Origin: Aquiflexum lacus
GTDB taxonomy: Bacteria; Bacteroidota; Bacteroidia; Cytophagales; Cyclobacteriaceae
Length of the DNA: 35,195 bases
Assembly (NCBI RefSeq): GCF_015476655.1
Contig: NZ_JABFHF010000043.1
Coordinates: 1 to 35,195 of the forward strand
Reading direction: 5' to 3'
Positions within the stretch are counted from its first letter, which is position 1. Every line of letters begins with the position of its first letter. Shown here in pieces: positions 6,124-14,183 of this stretch. The position numbers and the translations under genes are program-made. The notes below the pieces were generated by a model. The model searched no databases. It was given only the letters and a program-made list of their open reading frames with translations, and was not told the origin of the DNA.

Positions 6124-8892
6124 ATGAAAAAATTGATCGGGGTTTTGATTATATTTTGTCTTCCTATTTTGGGCTTTGGGCAAACCGGATCCATCATAGG
6201 AAAGGTAACTGACAATCAAACCGGGGAAGCCTTGCCATTTTGTAATGTCTTCATTAACAATACTACCATTGCCACCACAACGGATTTTGATGGGAATTAT
6301 GAATTGAAGGATTTGCCGGAAGGAGAATTTGAAATCGGGTTTTCATTTATAGGCTATCAGGCTGTCCAAAAACCTGCTTCAATCAAGCCCGGAGGTCAAT
6401 TGACTATCAACGTGGCCATGTTGTCCCTTGAGCAGGAACTATCAGATGTTGAAATCAAGGCTTCTAGGGATAGGGCTTGGGAAAGGGATTTGAGAAAATT
6501 TAAAAATTACTTTTTGGGTAATGATAACATCGCTGCGCAAAGCGAAATTCTCAATCCTTGGGTAATTGATTTTCCAGATGACAATAGCAATAATAATTTC
6601 AAAGCCATTGCATTCCAACCTATCGAAATCAAAAATAATGCTTTAGGTTATTCTTTGATTTTTGATCTTAAAGAGTTTGCCTTTACGCCCCAATACAGTA
6701 TTATTTCAGGTGCAACAAGGTTTGTTCAATTGGAAACTGATGATTCCAAAACTATAGAGCTTTGGCAAAAAAACAGGTTGGATACCTACCTGAAATCGCC
6801 TGCCAATATGTTCAGGGCGATGATCCAAAACAATCATAATCAGGAAGGATTTTATCTATATGGAGATAAGCCGGGAGGCTCCGCAACTCAGAATATGAGG
6901 TCGGATGTTTTCTCAAATGAACTTGGAAAATCAATTGTGGAGTATAAACCGGAAAACCTGGTAAGCCTAGGCAGAAAGCCAGGTGAGTACCGCATTCTGA
7001 TGAAAGGAAGGATTGAAATCCATTATGAAAAAGGCTATACAACAGTCAATACCTACAAGGATGCACCATATCCCATTTCATGGTTGGAAGTAAAGGGCAA
7101 TTATGTGAATGTGTCTTCCAATGGTATGGTGCTTAATCCCCAGGACTTGACTTTTTCCGGAGATATGGACAAAAGAAAAGTGAGTGCATTGCTTCCCATG
7201 GACTATAAGCCAAATCTTGCACAGAGAATCGAGGCCCAAATTGCGAAAGATGCCAATAGCCTTCAGGAAAAGGTTTACCTGCATACTGATAAACCCTATT
7301 ATTACCAAGGTGACCAATTGCTTTTCAAGGCCTATTTCCAATATGCCAGCCCGGAATTGAAAAGGGAATTGAGTAAAATTCTATATGTGGAACTGATATC
7401 CGGGAACAGGGATTTGATTGTTCAGAAAAAATTTAAAATAGAGAACGGACAAGCCGTTGGAGAGATTTTTCTACCGGATTCGCTAAAACAAAAGGAATAT
7501 TACCTTCGGGCTTATACGTCATGGAACAGAAACTATGGACCTGAATCTTATTTTGTAAAGGCCCTTCCCGTTCTTTCTGCTTATGATAGAATTTTGTCAT
7601 CTGAGAATCCCCAAGATCCAAACCCTCCGATAAAATCGACTTTTGTTTCAGATAAAGAAAATTATGGCAAAAGAGAAAAGGTGTCTTTGCAGGTTTCACT
7701 TAGAGATGAAGATGGAAGGCCGGTTTCTGCCAATCTTTCGGTATCTGTTATAGATACACATTTTGCCTCCACTATTGCAGAACCTGTCAGTATCGAAAGT
7801 AGCCTGAAATTGATGGATGTTCCCAAAAACATCAGCACAGAGAAATTCAATTATCCGATTGAAAGGAAATGGGATGTTTATGGCCGATTTTTGAATGAAA
7901 AAGCAAAGCCAATGGCGACTCCATTTACGGTATACTTGAATAATTTTGAAGGAATGTTGGAGTTGGAGTCCGATAAAGACGGAATATTTGTGATGGAAGA
8001 AATGGATTTTTATGGGCCGGTAGATTTTGCTTTTTTGGCTTTGGACAAAAAAGGAAAGGCTTATGGTACCTTTGAGCTCACTCCCAGACTTAACCCACCA
8101 TTTTTTGTTCCAGCACACATCGTTTTCCCTAAGATCACTACCACCAATGAATCGATTTTCAAAGAACTAGAGGATGAGGAAGAAACCTTAGTTCTTGAAC
8201 AGGTAACTATAGAATCCGAAAAAGAGAACACAACTAGACGAGCGATTTATGGTAATGCAGACCATGTGGTGAGTAGTGAAAACCTAAACAAAAACGGTAC
8301 TGTCAGTGATCTATTGAACAGCCTTAAAACCCAGATACCTGGTATGTCGGTTACCACTACACTTCAAATTCGGCTAAGAGGTGGTGCCACTTCAGCCAAC
8401 CTTTCCATGGAGCCATTGGTGATGGTAGATGGTGCAGTGATGCCATCAGGACCAGGAACAAGGGCTGCAGACAATATTGCAGCCATCAATCCGAATGATA
8501 TTGACAGGATAGAAGTGGTCAGTAGAATGAGTTCCATGATGGGCGATTTGGGAAGAAATGGTGTGATTGCAATTTACCTCAAACGCGGAGCGTCCGAAAT
8601 GCCAGTTTTTACCGGAAATACCCCTGGATTGAATAGTTTGGAAATTGATGGGTTTGGTTACAGTGGGAGTTTTGTCCCATTTGATTATAGCTTAGAAGAA
8701 AAACATCCTGAATTAGATCAGAGGGTGACGCTATACTGGAATCCTTATCTTGTTACAGATGCTGATTCAGGGCAAATCAATTTGGAATTTTATACCAATG
8801 ATACAGATAGCCCAAAAATTGTGGTTGTGGAGGGTCTGACCATTGATGGCAAGCCTATCAGTGCTACCCATATCATTTCCCCCAAAAAATAA
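6124..8892 (+). CDS. CarboxypepD_reg / macroglobulin-like / TonB-plug domain protein without a barrel
   Basis: A 922-residue secreted or envelope protein. A signal peptide (MKKLIGVLIIFCLPILGFGQ) is followed by a carboxypeptidase-regulatory-like domain (residues about 22-100: GKVTDNQTGEALPFCNVFIN, then TTDFDGNYEL). Residues 110-370 have no domain I recognise. From about 380 (KVYLHTDKPYYYQGDQLLFK) a macroglobulin MG-type domain is evident, and at about 515-620 a second similar beta domain. Residues about 700-830 match a TonB-dependent receptor plug (LLNSLKTQIPGM, IRLRGG, MVDGAVMP, NPNDIDRIEVV, GRNGVIAIYLKRG). The plug is followed by only about 95 residues, so there is no 22-strand barrel. Such barrel-less plug proteins occur in Bacteroidota; their role is unknown. 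It has its own spacer and probably its own promoter. Confidence 0.8.
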   Translation: MKKLIGVLIIFCLPILGFGQTGSIIGKVTDNQTGEALPFCNVFINNTTIATTTDFDGNYELKDLPEGEFEIGFSFIGYQAVQKPASIKPGGQLTINVAMLSLEQELSDVEIKASRDRAWERDLRKFKNYFLGNDNIAAQSEILNPWVIDFPDDNSNNNFKAIAFQPIEIKNNALGYSLIFDLKEFAFTPQYSIISGATRFVQLETDDSKTIELWQKNRLDTYLKSPANMFRAMIQNNHNQEGFYLYGDKPGGSATQNMRSDVFSNELGKSIVEYKPENLVSLGRKPGEYRILMKGRIEIHYEKGYTTVNTYKDAPYPISWLEVKGNYVNVSSNGMVLNPQDLTFSGDMDKRKVSALLPMDYKPNLAQRIEAQIAKDANSLQEKVYLHTDKPYYYQGDQLLFKAYFQYASPELKRELSKILYVELISGNRDLIVQKKFKIENGQAVGEIFLPDSLKQKEYYLRAYTSWNRNYGPESYFVKALPVLSAYDRILSSENPQDPNPPIKSTFVSDKENYGKREKVSLQVSLRDEDGRPVSANLSVSVIDTHFASTIAEPVSIESSLKLMDVPKNISTEKFNYPIERKWDVYGRFLNEKAKPMATPFTVYLNNFEGMLELESDKDGIFVMEEMDFYGPVDFAFLALDKKGKAYGTFELTPRLNPPFFVPAHIVFPKITTTNESIFKELEDEEETLVLEQVTIESEKENTTRRAIYGNADHVVSSENLNKNGTVSDLLNSLKTQIPGMSVTTTLQIRLRGGATSANLSMEPLVMVDGAVMPSGPGTRAADNIAAINPNDIDRIEVVSRMSSMMGDLGRNGVIAIYLKRGASEMPVFTGNTPGLNSLEIDGFGYSGSFVPFDYSLEEKHPELDQRVTLYWNPYLVTDADSGQINLEFYTNDTDSPKIVVVEGLTIDGKPISATHIISPKK

Positions 8893-8944
8893 ATCCTAAT
8901 GGAATCATTTGGAAAAGATTAACAAACAATCCTTAATTTTGGAA

Positions 8945-9607
8945 ATGCATCTTAAAAGCGTGATTCTTTTGTTTTTGGTTTTACTAGGGTTATCTGAAGT
9001 CTCTAAGGCACAAACAAGTTTTGGTATCCGAGGTGGATTTTCTTCCTCAAATATCACGTATAGGTATGAACCTGGTAGACCTCCTATCCGGACTTCCGGG
9101 ATTACTGCACCGACATTTGCTTTAGTTATGGAGCATTTTACCAATAGAAATGCAGGAATACAAATCGAGCTGCAATATTTGAAATTGGGCTTTACGCAAG
9201 AAGACGAACTTAGTACCGCTATCAATCAATCGGAATGGGAATATCTAAAAGTACCATTCTTGTCCAATTTCTATGCAGGAAGAGGTGGGAGGTTCCATAT
9301 CAAGGTTGGGCCTCACTTTGGATATCTATTGAATGCAACAGATACCCAAAGAGATTTTGAAGGGCCAACGTTATTGCCGACTTATGGAGGCGCTCAAGAT
9401 GATCCAAGGAAATTTATGTATGGACTTACCGGGGGTGCCGGATTATCCAAACTGTTTGGAAAAAGCACCTTAGAGGGTGATGTTCGGTTTTCTTATGAAT
9501 TTGGTAGACCGGAAAGGCAGGACAGGATTTTTGATATGAATTCCACCAATATTGAGATTACATTGACTTACCTTTTTCAGGTAGCAAAAACAAAACTGCA
9601 AAATTAA
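8945..9607 (+). CDS. outer-membrane beta-barrel protein (PorT/OMP_b-brl family)
   Basis: The 220-residue product has a signal peptide (MHLKSVILLFLVLLGLSEVS, cut after KAQ) and then alternating amphipathic strands beginning SFGIRGGFSSSNITY, with YLKVPFLSNFY and HIKVGPHFGYLL, patterns of the PorT-like 8-stranded barrel family of Bacteroidota. The final strand ITLTYLFQV ends near the C terminus. The open frame extends upstream to a TTG at 8909, but the ATG at 8945 directly precedes the signal peptide and is preferred. It lies 52 bp after the plug-domain gene and could be co-transcribed. Function beyond an envelope barrel is not evident. Confidence 0.8.
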   Translation: MHLKSVILLFLVLLGLSEVSKAQTSFGIRGGFSSSNITYRYEPGRPPIRTSGITAPTFALVMEHFTNRNAGIQIELQYLKLGFTQEDELSTAINQSEWEYLKVPFLSNFYAGRGGRFHIKVGPHFGYLLNATDTQRDFEGPTLLPTYGGAQDDPRKFMYGLTGGAGLSKLFGKSTLEGDVRFSYEFGRPERQDRIFDMNSTNIEITLTYLFQVAKTKLQN

Positions 9608-9674
9608 ACCCGAAAGGAACTTATCCACGGCTTTGGTGGTATATGGTTGTAAGTATCCAAACAATTGACCAAAC

Positions 9675-10256
9675 ATGTTACAAGCACAGAAAAGACCCGT
9701 ACATATTTACCTGGAGGCCAATCCCAATCCCAATTCTTTGAAGTTTGTGGTGAACTTTATGTTGGCTGATGAGGGTGTTAGCTTTGATTACCCGGATCAA
9801 GGCAGCACTGATAATTCTCCTTTGGCCCACGAGCTATTCAATTTCGCATCGGTAGACAGGGTATTTATTGCCTCAAATTTTGTTACTGTCACCAAAAAAG
9901 GAGATGTGGATTGGATAGAAATCCAGGATTTTATCAGAGACCATATCAAAAAATACCTGGAAGCAGGCAAAGCAGCTGTTCAGTTTAATTTTGATAAGGA
10001 TCCACTTTTTGATGAAAATGATTCTGAAACCGTCAAAAAAATCAAAGGAATATTGGACGAATATATCCGGCCGGCTGTGGAACAAGATGGTGGTGCCATT
10101 GTATTCCATAGCTTTCAGGATGGTATTGTCAAAGTATTGTTGCAAGGAAGCTGTTCAGGTTGTCCCTCGAGCACAGTAACCTTAAAAGCAGGTATCCAAA
10201 ATCTTTTGACCAGAATGTTACCGGAAGTCAAAGAAGTACAGGCAGAGGGGGTTTGA
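9675..10256 (+). CDS. Nfu-type Fe-S cluster scaffold (NifU family)
   Basis: A 193-residue protein with an N-terminal Nfu_N domain (residues 8-100: YLEANPNPNSLKFVVN and the SPLAHELFNF segment) and a C-terminal NifU-like domain (about 115-190) with the cluster-binding motif GSCSGCPSS, C160-x-x-C163. This is the layout of eukaryotic Nfu1 and many Bacteroidota proteins, rather than of E. coli NfuA, so no symbol is assigned. It would receive or transfer [4Fe-4S] clusters. It is separated by 4 bp from the DUF3810 gene. Confidence 0.9.
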   Translation: MLQAQKRPVHIYLEANPNPNSLKFVVNFMLADEGVSFDYPDQGSTDNSPLAHELFNFASVDRVFIASNFVTVTKKGDVDWIEIQDFIRDHIKKYLEAGKAAVQFNFDKDPLFDENDSETVKKIKGILDEYIRPAVEQDGGAIVFHSFQDGIVKVLLQGSCSGCPSSTVTLKAGIQNLLTRMLPEVKEVQAEGV

Positions 10257-10260
10257 CCTG

Positions 10261-11331
10261 ATGTTTCGAGGGAATTGGACGTGGACGATTTTAGGCCTGA
10301 TCGGTATTCTGATCAGGCATTTTGCCATTAAATACCCTGAGCGGACAGAAGAATTATATTCCAGGACTTTGTTCCCCGGAATCAGAAATCTGGTGGATTT
10401 ATCCATCTCACAATTGCCTTTTGCTACAGTTTATATTTTTGTTGCCACAGTCTTTGTTTTCATAGGAATCTATATTTATCACCTTCTCAGGAAAGAAGGC
10501 TGGAAAAATAAGATAGGATATTCGATCAGATCCTTAAGCAATTCTTTGGGAGCACTCATTTTTCTTTTTCTGGTCCTGTGGGGGTACAACTATCAAAGGG
10601 TGCCTATTTTTGAGCAGATTGGAATTAAACCTTTACCTCTGAATCAGGAACAGCTCATGGGTGAATTACACCTGACCAAAAATATCCTGAATCAATTGCG
10701 GTACAATATTGAAGAAGATACTGTGGCCATAGAAAGTATTATGGATTATGCAGATTTGGAAAAACTGGTTAGATCCAATATGCGGGAGAATCTCTATTTA
10801 CTGGGGTTGAATTTTACAGGTGAGCCAAGGACCAAACAATTTTATCCTGCCGGGTTCATGAGAAGGATGGGGATTTTGGGTATTTATTTTCCCTACACTG
10901 CCGAAAGTTATATTGACCCAACTTTGCATCCATTGGAAAAACCCTTTACCATTGCCCATGAAATGGCCCATAGCTATGGGGTGACGGATGAGGGAGAGGC
11001 CAACTTTATCGGTTGGGTGATTTGCTCCAATTCCGATGATCCCTTGCTACAATATTCTGGTCAGCTGAGATTACTCCGCTACCAGATGAATGACCTTTAT
11101 AGAATATCCAAGGAAGAATTCAATGCTTTTTACAAAACCTTATCTCCAGGTATCCGAAATGACCTGATTTCCATTCAGATTGCCCAACAAAAAATCAAAC
11201 CATTCAATCTGGAAATCAGCCGAAAATCCAATGACCTATTTCTCAAAACCCAAGGAGTAAAAGCAGGTGTTAATAGCTATTTACAATTGCCCATGTTAGC
11301 CTTTGCGTGGCGTAATAGTTTGAAGGAGTAA
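10261..11331 (+). CDS. DUF3810 membrane zinc metalloprotease
   Basis: A 356-residue protein with N-terminal membrane helices (about residues 7-22, 55-76 and 98-116) and a soluble domain that carries H233-E-M-A-H237 in AHEMAHSYGVTDEGEANFIG. The HExxH pair and the downstream E246-A-N form a gluzincin-like metal site typical of DUF3810. Substrate and role are unknown. The gene follows the Nfu gene by 4 bp, so both are probably co-transcribed. Its 3' end abuts the broken toxin gene on the other strand: the toxin remnant runs out at this gene's stop codon. Confidence 0.85.
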   Translation: MFRGNWTWTILGLIGILIRHFAIKYPERTEELYSRTLFPGIRNLVDLSISQLPFATVYIFVATVFVFIGIYIYHLLRKEGWKNKIGYSIRSLSNSLGALIFLFLVLWGYNYQRVPIFEQIGIKPLPLNQEQLMGELHLTKNILNQLRYNIEEDTVAIESIMDYADLEKLVRSNMRENLYLLGLNFTGEPRTKQFYPAGFMRRMGILGIYFPYTAESYIDPTLHPLEKPFTIAHEMAHSYGVTDEGEANFIGWVICSNSDDPLLQYSGQLRLLRYQMNDLYRISKEEFNAFYKTLSPGIRNDLISIQIAQQKIKPFNLEISRKSNDLFLKTQGVKAGVNSYLQLPMLAFAWRNSLKE

Positions 11332-11335
11332 AAAG

Positions 11336-11431
11336 TTCTATTCCTAAAAATTCCTTTTTTTATTCATACCACTTCGCAGATTCTAAAATATCATGTTCCG
11401 CTTCTGGTTTGATAATTAATTCAAACTTCAT
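11336..11431 (-). pseudogene. truncated RelE/ParE-type toxin remnant
   Basis: Directly after the antitoxin, an ATG at 11429-11431 overlaps its TGA by four bases (ATGA) and opens a frame reading MKFELIIKPEAEHDILESAK and then WYE, the N terminus of ParE/RelE-like toxins (K-F-x-L-x-I-x-P-x-A-E-x-D-I-x-E-x-x-x-W-Y-E). A TAA at codon 24 (11360-11362) stops it. The same frame continues KKEFLGIE, still fitting the family (L-G-x-E-F), and then runs into the DUF3810 stop codon. The toxin has therefore lost about two thirds of its length as well as gaining a nonsense codon. The remnant is too short for ORF callers. Confidence 0.75.
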
Positions 11432-11667
11432 AGCTGCTTTTTCACTCGGAATTTCACAACTTCCCAACTTTCGCCTGAAGTAGGATTAGCAATGTGTGAT
11501 TTTATTCGATCATCAAGAATTTTGGTATGTGCAAGAATTTCTTCTCTTGTCTTTTCTGTAAAACCACTTTTTTCAGCCCTGATAAGTTTATCTCTTACCC
11601 AATCAATCTCCTTTTCCGGATCATGTTGGTTCAAAGCATTTTCTATTTCATTCTTGTCATCTTTCAT
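11428..11667 (-). CDS. orphan addiction-module antitoxin
   Basis: A 79-residue acidic protein. Residues 20-50 (KEIDWVRDKLIRAEKSGFTE) resemble the toxin-binding tail of ParD (the ParD at 828-1073 has WLRNELIKGEESG), and the C terminus (LDDRIKSHIANPTSGESWEV, then VKFRVKK) matches the addiction-module-component family (L-D-x-R-x-x-x-x-x-x-x-P-x-x-x-x-S-W-E-x-V-K). An AAGGAAGTGAG sequence just before the ATG is an unusually good ribosome-binding site for this genome. Its toxin, coupled by ATGA, is broken (11336-11431), so the antitoxin is an orphan. It might still neutralise related toxins; that is speculation. Confidence 0.75.
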   Translation of the reverse strand: MKDDKNEIENALNQHDPEKEIDWVRDKLIRAEKSGFTEKTREEILAHTKILDDRIKSHIANPTSGESWEVVKFRVKKQL

Positions 11668-11695
11668 CTCACTTCCTTTTCAAATTTTCCCTAAG

Positions 11696-11737
11696 TCTTG
11701 AATCTTGTGTCTCAAATCTTACGTCTCACATCTTAAA
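11696..11737 (-). repeat. AGA-heptamer array abutting the pdxJ stop codon
   Basis: TCT recurs on the plus strand at 11696, 11703, 11710, 11717, 11724 and 11731; on the minus strand these are six consecutive heptamers, among them AGATGTG, AGACGTA and AGATTTG. The next 7-bp position is the pdxJ stop codon itself (TGA, 11738-11740). The purine strand is the pdxJ sense strand, so the array forms the start of its 3' untranslated region. Confidence 0.8.
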
Positions 11738-12457
11738 TCAAATCTCCTCCAACTGCCTCCTATACATCTGAACCGTATTCTCCAATCCAAAATACAAGGC
11801 ATCACAAATCAGCGCATGCCCAATAGAGACCTCATCCAAGAAAGGAATGCTTTTTATCAGGTATTTGAGGTTATGCAGGTCAAGGTCATGGCCGGCATTG
11901 AGTCCTAAGCCCAATTCTCTTGCAAGTAGTGCAACTTCAACATAAGGTTTTACAGCAGCATCTCTGTCTTTTGGGAAAAGACTGGCATAAGGTTCTGTGT
12001 AGAGTTCGACCCGGTCAGTTCCCGTGGTTTTGGCAGGTTCAAAATATTTGGTCTCGGGATTGATAAAGATGGATACCCTCGTACCCGATTCATGTAGTTC
12101 TGCCACAATGTCCTTGAGCATTTTCTGATGGGTGATGGTATCCCAACCATTATTGGAAGTGAGTACGTGGGGAGGGTCAGGAACCAATGTAGCTTGTGCA
12201 GGTTTGACCAAGCGGATGATTTCCATAAATCTCTTGTCAGGATATCCTTCAATATTGAATTCGGTAGTCACGACTTTGGACAAGTCTATGACATCCTGAT
12301 AGCGGATGTGTCGTTCATCCGGTCTAGGGTGTACGGTGATGCCCTGGGCACCGAACCTTTCACAATCCAAAGCAACTTTGACAACATCCGGATTATTGGC
12401 ACCCCGTGCATTCCTGATGGTAGCTATCTTGTTAATATTTACACTCAGTTTGGTCAT
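11738..12457 (-). CDS. pdxJ: pyridoxine 5'-phosphate synthase PdxJ
   Basis: PdxJ condenses 1-deoxyxylulose 5-phosphate with 3-amino-2-oxopropyl phosphate in the DXP-dependent vitamin B6 pathway. The 239-residue TIM-barrel protein shows the family signatures: [16 protein letters not shown] (residues 4-19), the [10 protein letters not shown] loop with active-site His and Arg, ATLVPDPP in place of the more usual TLVPE, LNAGHDL near the phosphate site and SIGHAL at the end. Start ATG at 12457 is directly downstream of a promoter (TAAATTTG). It is transcribed away from yqeY. Confidence 0.95.
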   Translation of the reverse strand: MTKLSVNINKIATIRNARGANNPDVVKVALDCERFGAQGITVHPRPDERHIRYQDVIDLSKVVTTEFNIEGYPDKRFMEIIRLVKPAQATLVPDPPHVLTSNNGWDTITHQKMLKDIVAELHESGTRVSIFINPETKYFEPAKTTGTDRVELYTEPYASLFPKDRDAAVKPYVEVALLARELGLGLNAGHDLDLHNLKYLIKSIPFLDEVSIGHALICDALYFGLENTVQMYRRQLEEI

Positions 12458-12482
12458 TTTCCTAAATTAAAAGATAATTTTG
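12449..12482 (+). promoter_or_regulatory. yqeY promoter
   Basis: TAATTTTG at 12475-12482 matches TAnnTTTG; a TTTG at 12449-12452 lies 22 bp upstream, inside the first codons of pdxJ on the other strand. Only 3 bp separate it from the opposing pdxJ -7 box. Confidence 0.55.
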
Positions 12483-12485
12483 TGA

Positions 12486-12514
12486 CAAATTTACACCTAT
12501 AACACAAACAACAA
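12486..12514 (-). promoter_or_regulatory. pdxJ promoter
   Basis: The minus strand reads TAAATTTG at 12493-12486, a full TAnnTTTG match, with TTG at 12514-12512, 18 bp upstream. The initiation complexes for pdxJ and yqeY cannot occupy the 61-bp spacer together. Confidence 0.6.
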
Positions 12515-12518
12515 GACA

Positions 12519-12968
12519 ATGAGTTTAAAGCCTAGTGTAGAAAGTGAAATTAAAAAAGCCATGTTGGCCAAGGACAAAGACAGATTGAGAGCGCTTAGGG
12601 CCATCAAATCTTTGATTTTGTTGGAAGAGACCAAAGGAGGCAGTAAGGAAGAAATCACTTCTGAAGATGAAATGAAACTGCTCACCAAAGCAGCCAAACA
12701 AAGAAAAGATTCCGCTGACATTTACAAGCAGCAAAACAGGGAAGACCTTTATGCCGTGGAAATGGCCGAGCTTGAAATTATCAATGAGTTCCTTCCCAAG
12801 CAGCTTACTGATGCTGAATTGGAAGCAGCCCTGAAAAAAATAATCAGTGACGTAGGTGCCGAAAGTCCAAAGGACATGGGCAAAGTAATGGGTGCAGCAA
12901 CCAAGGAATTGGCAGGGAAGACAGATGGCAAAGCCATTTCCCAAAAAGTCAAAGCATTGTTGGGTTAA
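12519..12968 (+). CDS. yqeY: GatB/YqeY domain protein
   Basis: A 149-residue helical protein of the YqeY family, which shares the tRNA-binding tail domain of GatB, the amidotransferase subunit. The family start (SLKPSVESEIKKAMLAKDKD, then LRALRAIKSL) and the end (DMGKVMGAATKELAGKTDG, then SQKVKALL) are both present. The precise role of stand-alone YqeY proteins is not established. First gene of a forward cluster; the cvpA-like gene starts 5 bp later. Confidence 0.9.
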   Translation: MSLKPSVESEIKKAMLAKDKDRLRALRAIKSLILLEETKGGSKEEITSEDEMKLLTKAAKQRKDSADIYKQQNREDLYAVEMAELEIINEFLPKQLTDAELEAALKKIISDVGAESPKDMGKVMGAATKELAGKTDGKAISQKVKALLG

Positions 12969-12973
12969 TTTCT

Positions 12974-13522
12974 ATGGGAATGCTGGATCTGATCATCATT
13001 GTTTTTCTGGCTATGGGGGCCTACAGCGGTTTCAAACAGGGATTGTTTATCAGCATCCTATCCATTGTTGCATTTATAATTGCGATCATTCTGGCTTTCC
13101 ATTTTATGGACTGGGGAACGGCTTTATTGGCAGAAAGGGTGGATGAACTTACTTTTTTTCTGCCTTTTGTGGCTTTTCTGATGATATTTCTGGGGGTCAT
13201 CTTGATCATTAGGGGATTGGCTTATTTGGTGAAAAAAACCTTGGATTTTACCATTCTGGGTTCAGTTGACAGTGTTGCAGGAGGAATTCTTGGAATATTC
13301 AAAACAGCCTTTATCCTGAGTCTTTTATTATGGGTAGCCAATTCTTTTGAATTTTTTGTCTCCCAAGAATGGGTGGAAAATTCTAAATCCTATAGCTTTA
13401 TTCAGCCCATTGCCCCTTTTGTAATTCTATATTTGGACCAGTTTACGCCGATCATCAATGATACCATTGCAAGTATTCAGGAATTGGTAAAGTTAGCCGC
13501 GGATGGTGCTGTTGATCGATAA
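12974..13522 (+). CDS. CvpA-family membrane protein
   Basis: A 182-residue integral membrane protein with four predicted helices (about residues 3-22, 26-46, 60-85 and 100-123) and the family's glycine-rich loop GAYSGFKQGLF and SVDSVAGGILG segments. In E. coli CvpA is needed for colicin V production; in general it is an inner-membrane protein of unclear function. Start at 12974 (MGMLDLIIIV) is 5 bp after yqeY. The last 20 bp overlap the pabA start, suggesting coupled translation. Confidence 0.88.
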   Translation: MGMLDLIIIVFLAMGAYSGFKQGLFISILSIVAFIIAIILAFHFMDWGTALLAERVDELTFFLPFVAFLMIFLGVILIIRGLAYLVKKTLDFTILGSVDSVAGGILGIFKTAFILSLLLWVANSFEFFVSQEWVENSKSYSFIQPIAPFVILYLDQFTPIINDTIASIQELVKLAADGAVDR

Positions 13523-14093
13523 TTTTGATTCCTTTTCCCATATCCTTGCTGATTATTTCAGACAGGTAGGCATGAAACTGGAAATTTTCAGAAATGATGT
13601 AGACCTCGAAATTATAAAAGAGAAAGACTGGGATGGGTTGATTTTGTCTCCAGGTCCAGAAGTTCCAATGAGGGCCGGAAACTTATTATCCATTTTGGAA
13701 TACTATCATGACAAGATTCCCGTCCTAGGGATCTGTTTGGGTCATCAGGCCATTGGCGAATTTTTTGGCGGCAAATTGGTAAAATCCCAAAAACCGGTTC
13801 ATGGAAAAGTACACTCCGTTTTTCAGCTAAACGAACATGAGATACTGAGTGGAATTCCAAGCTCATTTGAGGTCACCCGATATCATTCTTTAGAAATAGC
13901 CAATATTCCTGATTGTCTTCAGGTATTATTGGAAACTAAGGATCAAGAGGTCATGGCCATGGTCCACAGATCACTCCCGGTAGTTGGGATACAATACCAT
14001 CCTGAAGCTTTTCTCACCCAGTTCGGTGTTGAAATTATTAGAAATTGGGTCAGATATTACCGTGTTGGTATTCCTGCTTATTACCCGATATAA
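13503..14093 (+). CDS. pabA: glutamine amidotransferase of anthranilate/aminodeoxychorismate synthase
   Basis: A 196-residue class I amidotransferase subunit that supplies ammonia from glutamine to the chorismate-using partner. Start MVLLIDNFDSFSHILADYF is the family N terminus, and the triad is C78 (GICLGHQ), H166 and E168 (YHPEA). No trpE, trpD or pabB is adjacent, so folate rather than tryptophan synthesis is the better guess because isolated copies usually serve PabB; the sequence alone cannot exclude TrpG. It overlaps the cvpA-like gene by 20 bp. Confidence 0.85.
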   Translation: MVLLIDNFDSFSHILADYFRQVGMKLEIFRNDVDLEIIKEKDWDGLILSPGPEVPMRAGNLLSILEYYHDKIPVLGICLGHQAIGEFFGGKLVKSQKPVHGKVHSVFQLNEHEILSGIPSSFEVTRYHSLEIANIPDCLQVLLETKDQEVMAMVHRSLPVVGIQYHPEAFLTQFGVEIIRNWVRYYRVGIPAYYPI

Positions 14094-14118
14094 AAGAATT
14101 TTTTCGGTAAAAAAGGCT

Positions 14119-14145
14119 TTATCCAAACTAGCTTGGTCTGGATAA
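14119..14145 (+). terminator. possible terminator hairpin after pabA
   Basis: A perfect 7-bp inverted repeat (TTATCCA and TGGATAA, 13-nt loop that can pair further through CCAA and TTGG) is followed by CGTTTTATTATT, a poor U tract. It may end the yqeY-cvpA-pabA transcript or act as an attenuator for the CBS gene. Confidence 0.35.
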
Positions 14146-14183
14146 CGTTTTATTATTCGAAACCAATTATATATATTTAGACC

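Noticed and set aside
7696-8118. 140-codon antisense frame inside the plug-domain gene
   Set aside because: Shadow of the long coding frame on the other strand; no independent start signal or domain.
8909-8944. TTG start extending the small beta-barrel protein
   Set aside because: It would place 12 polar residues before the signal peptide; the ATG at 8945 directly precedes it.
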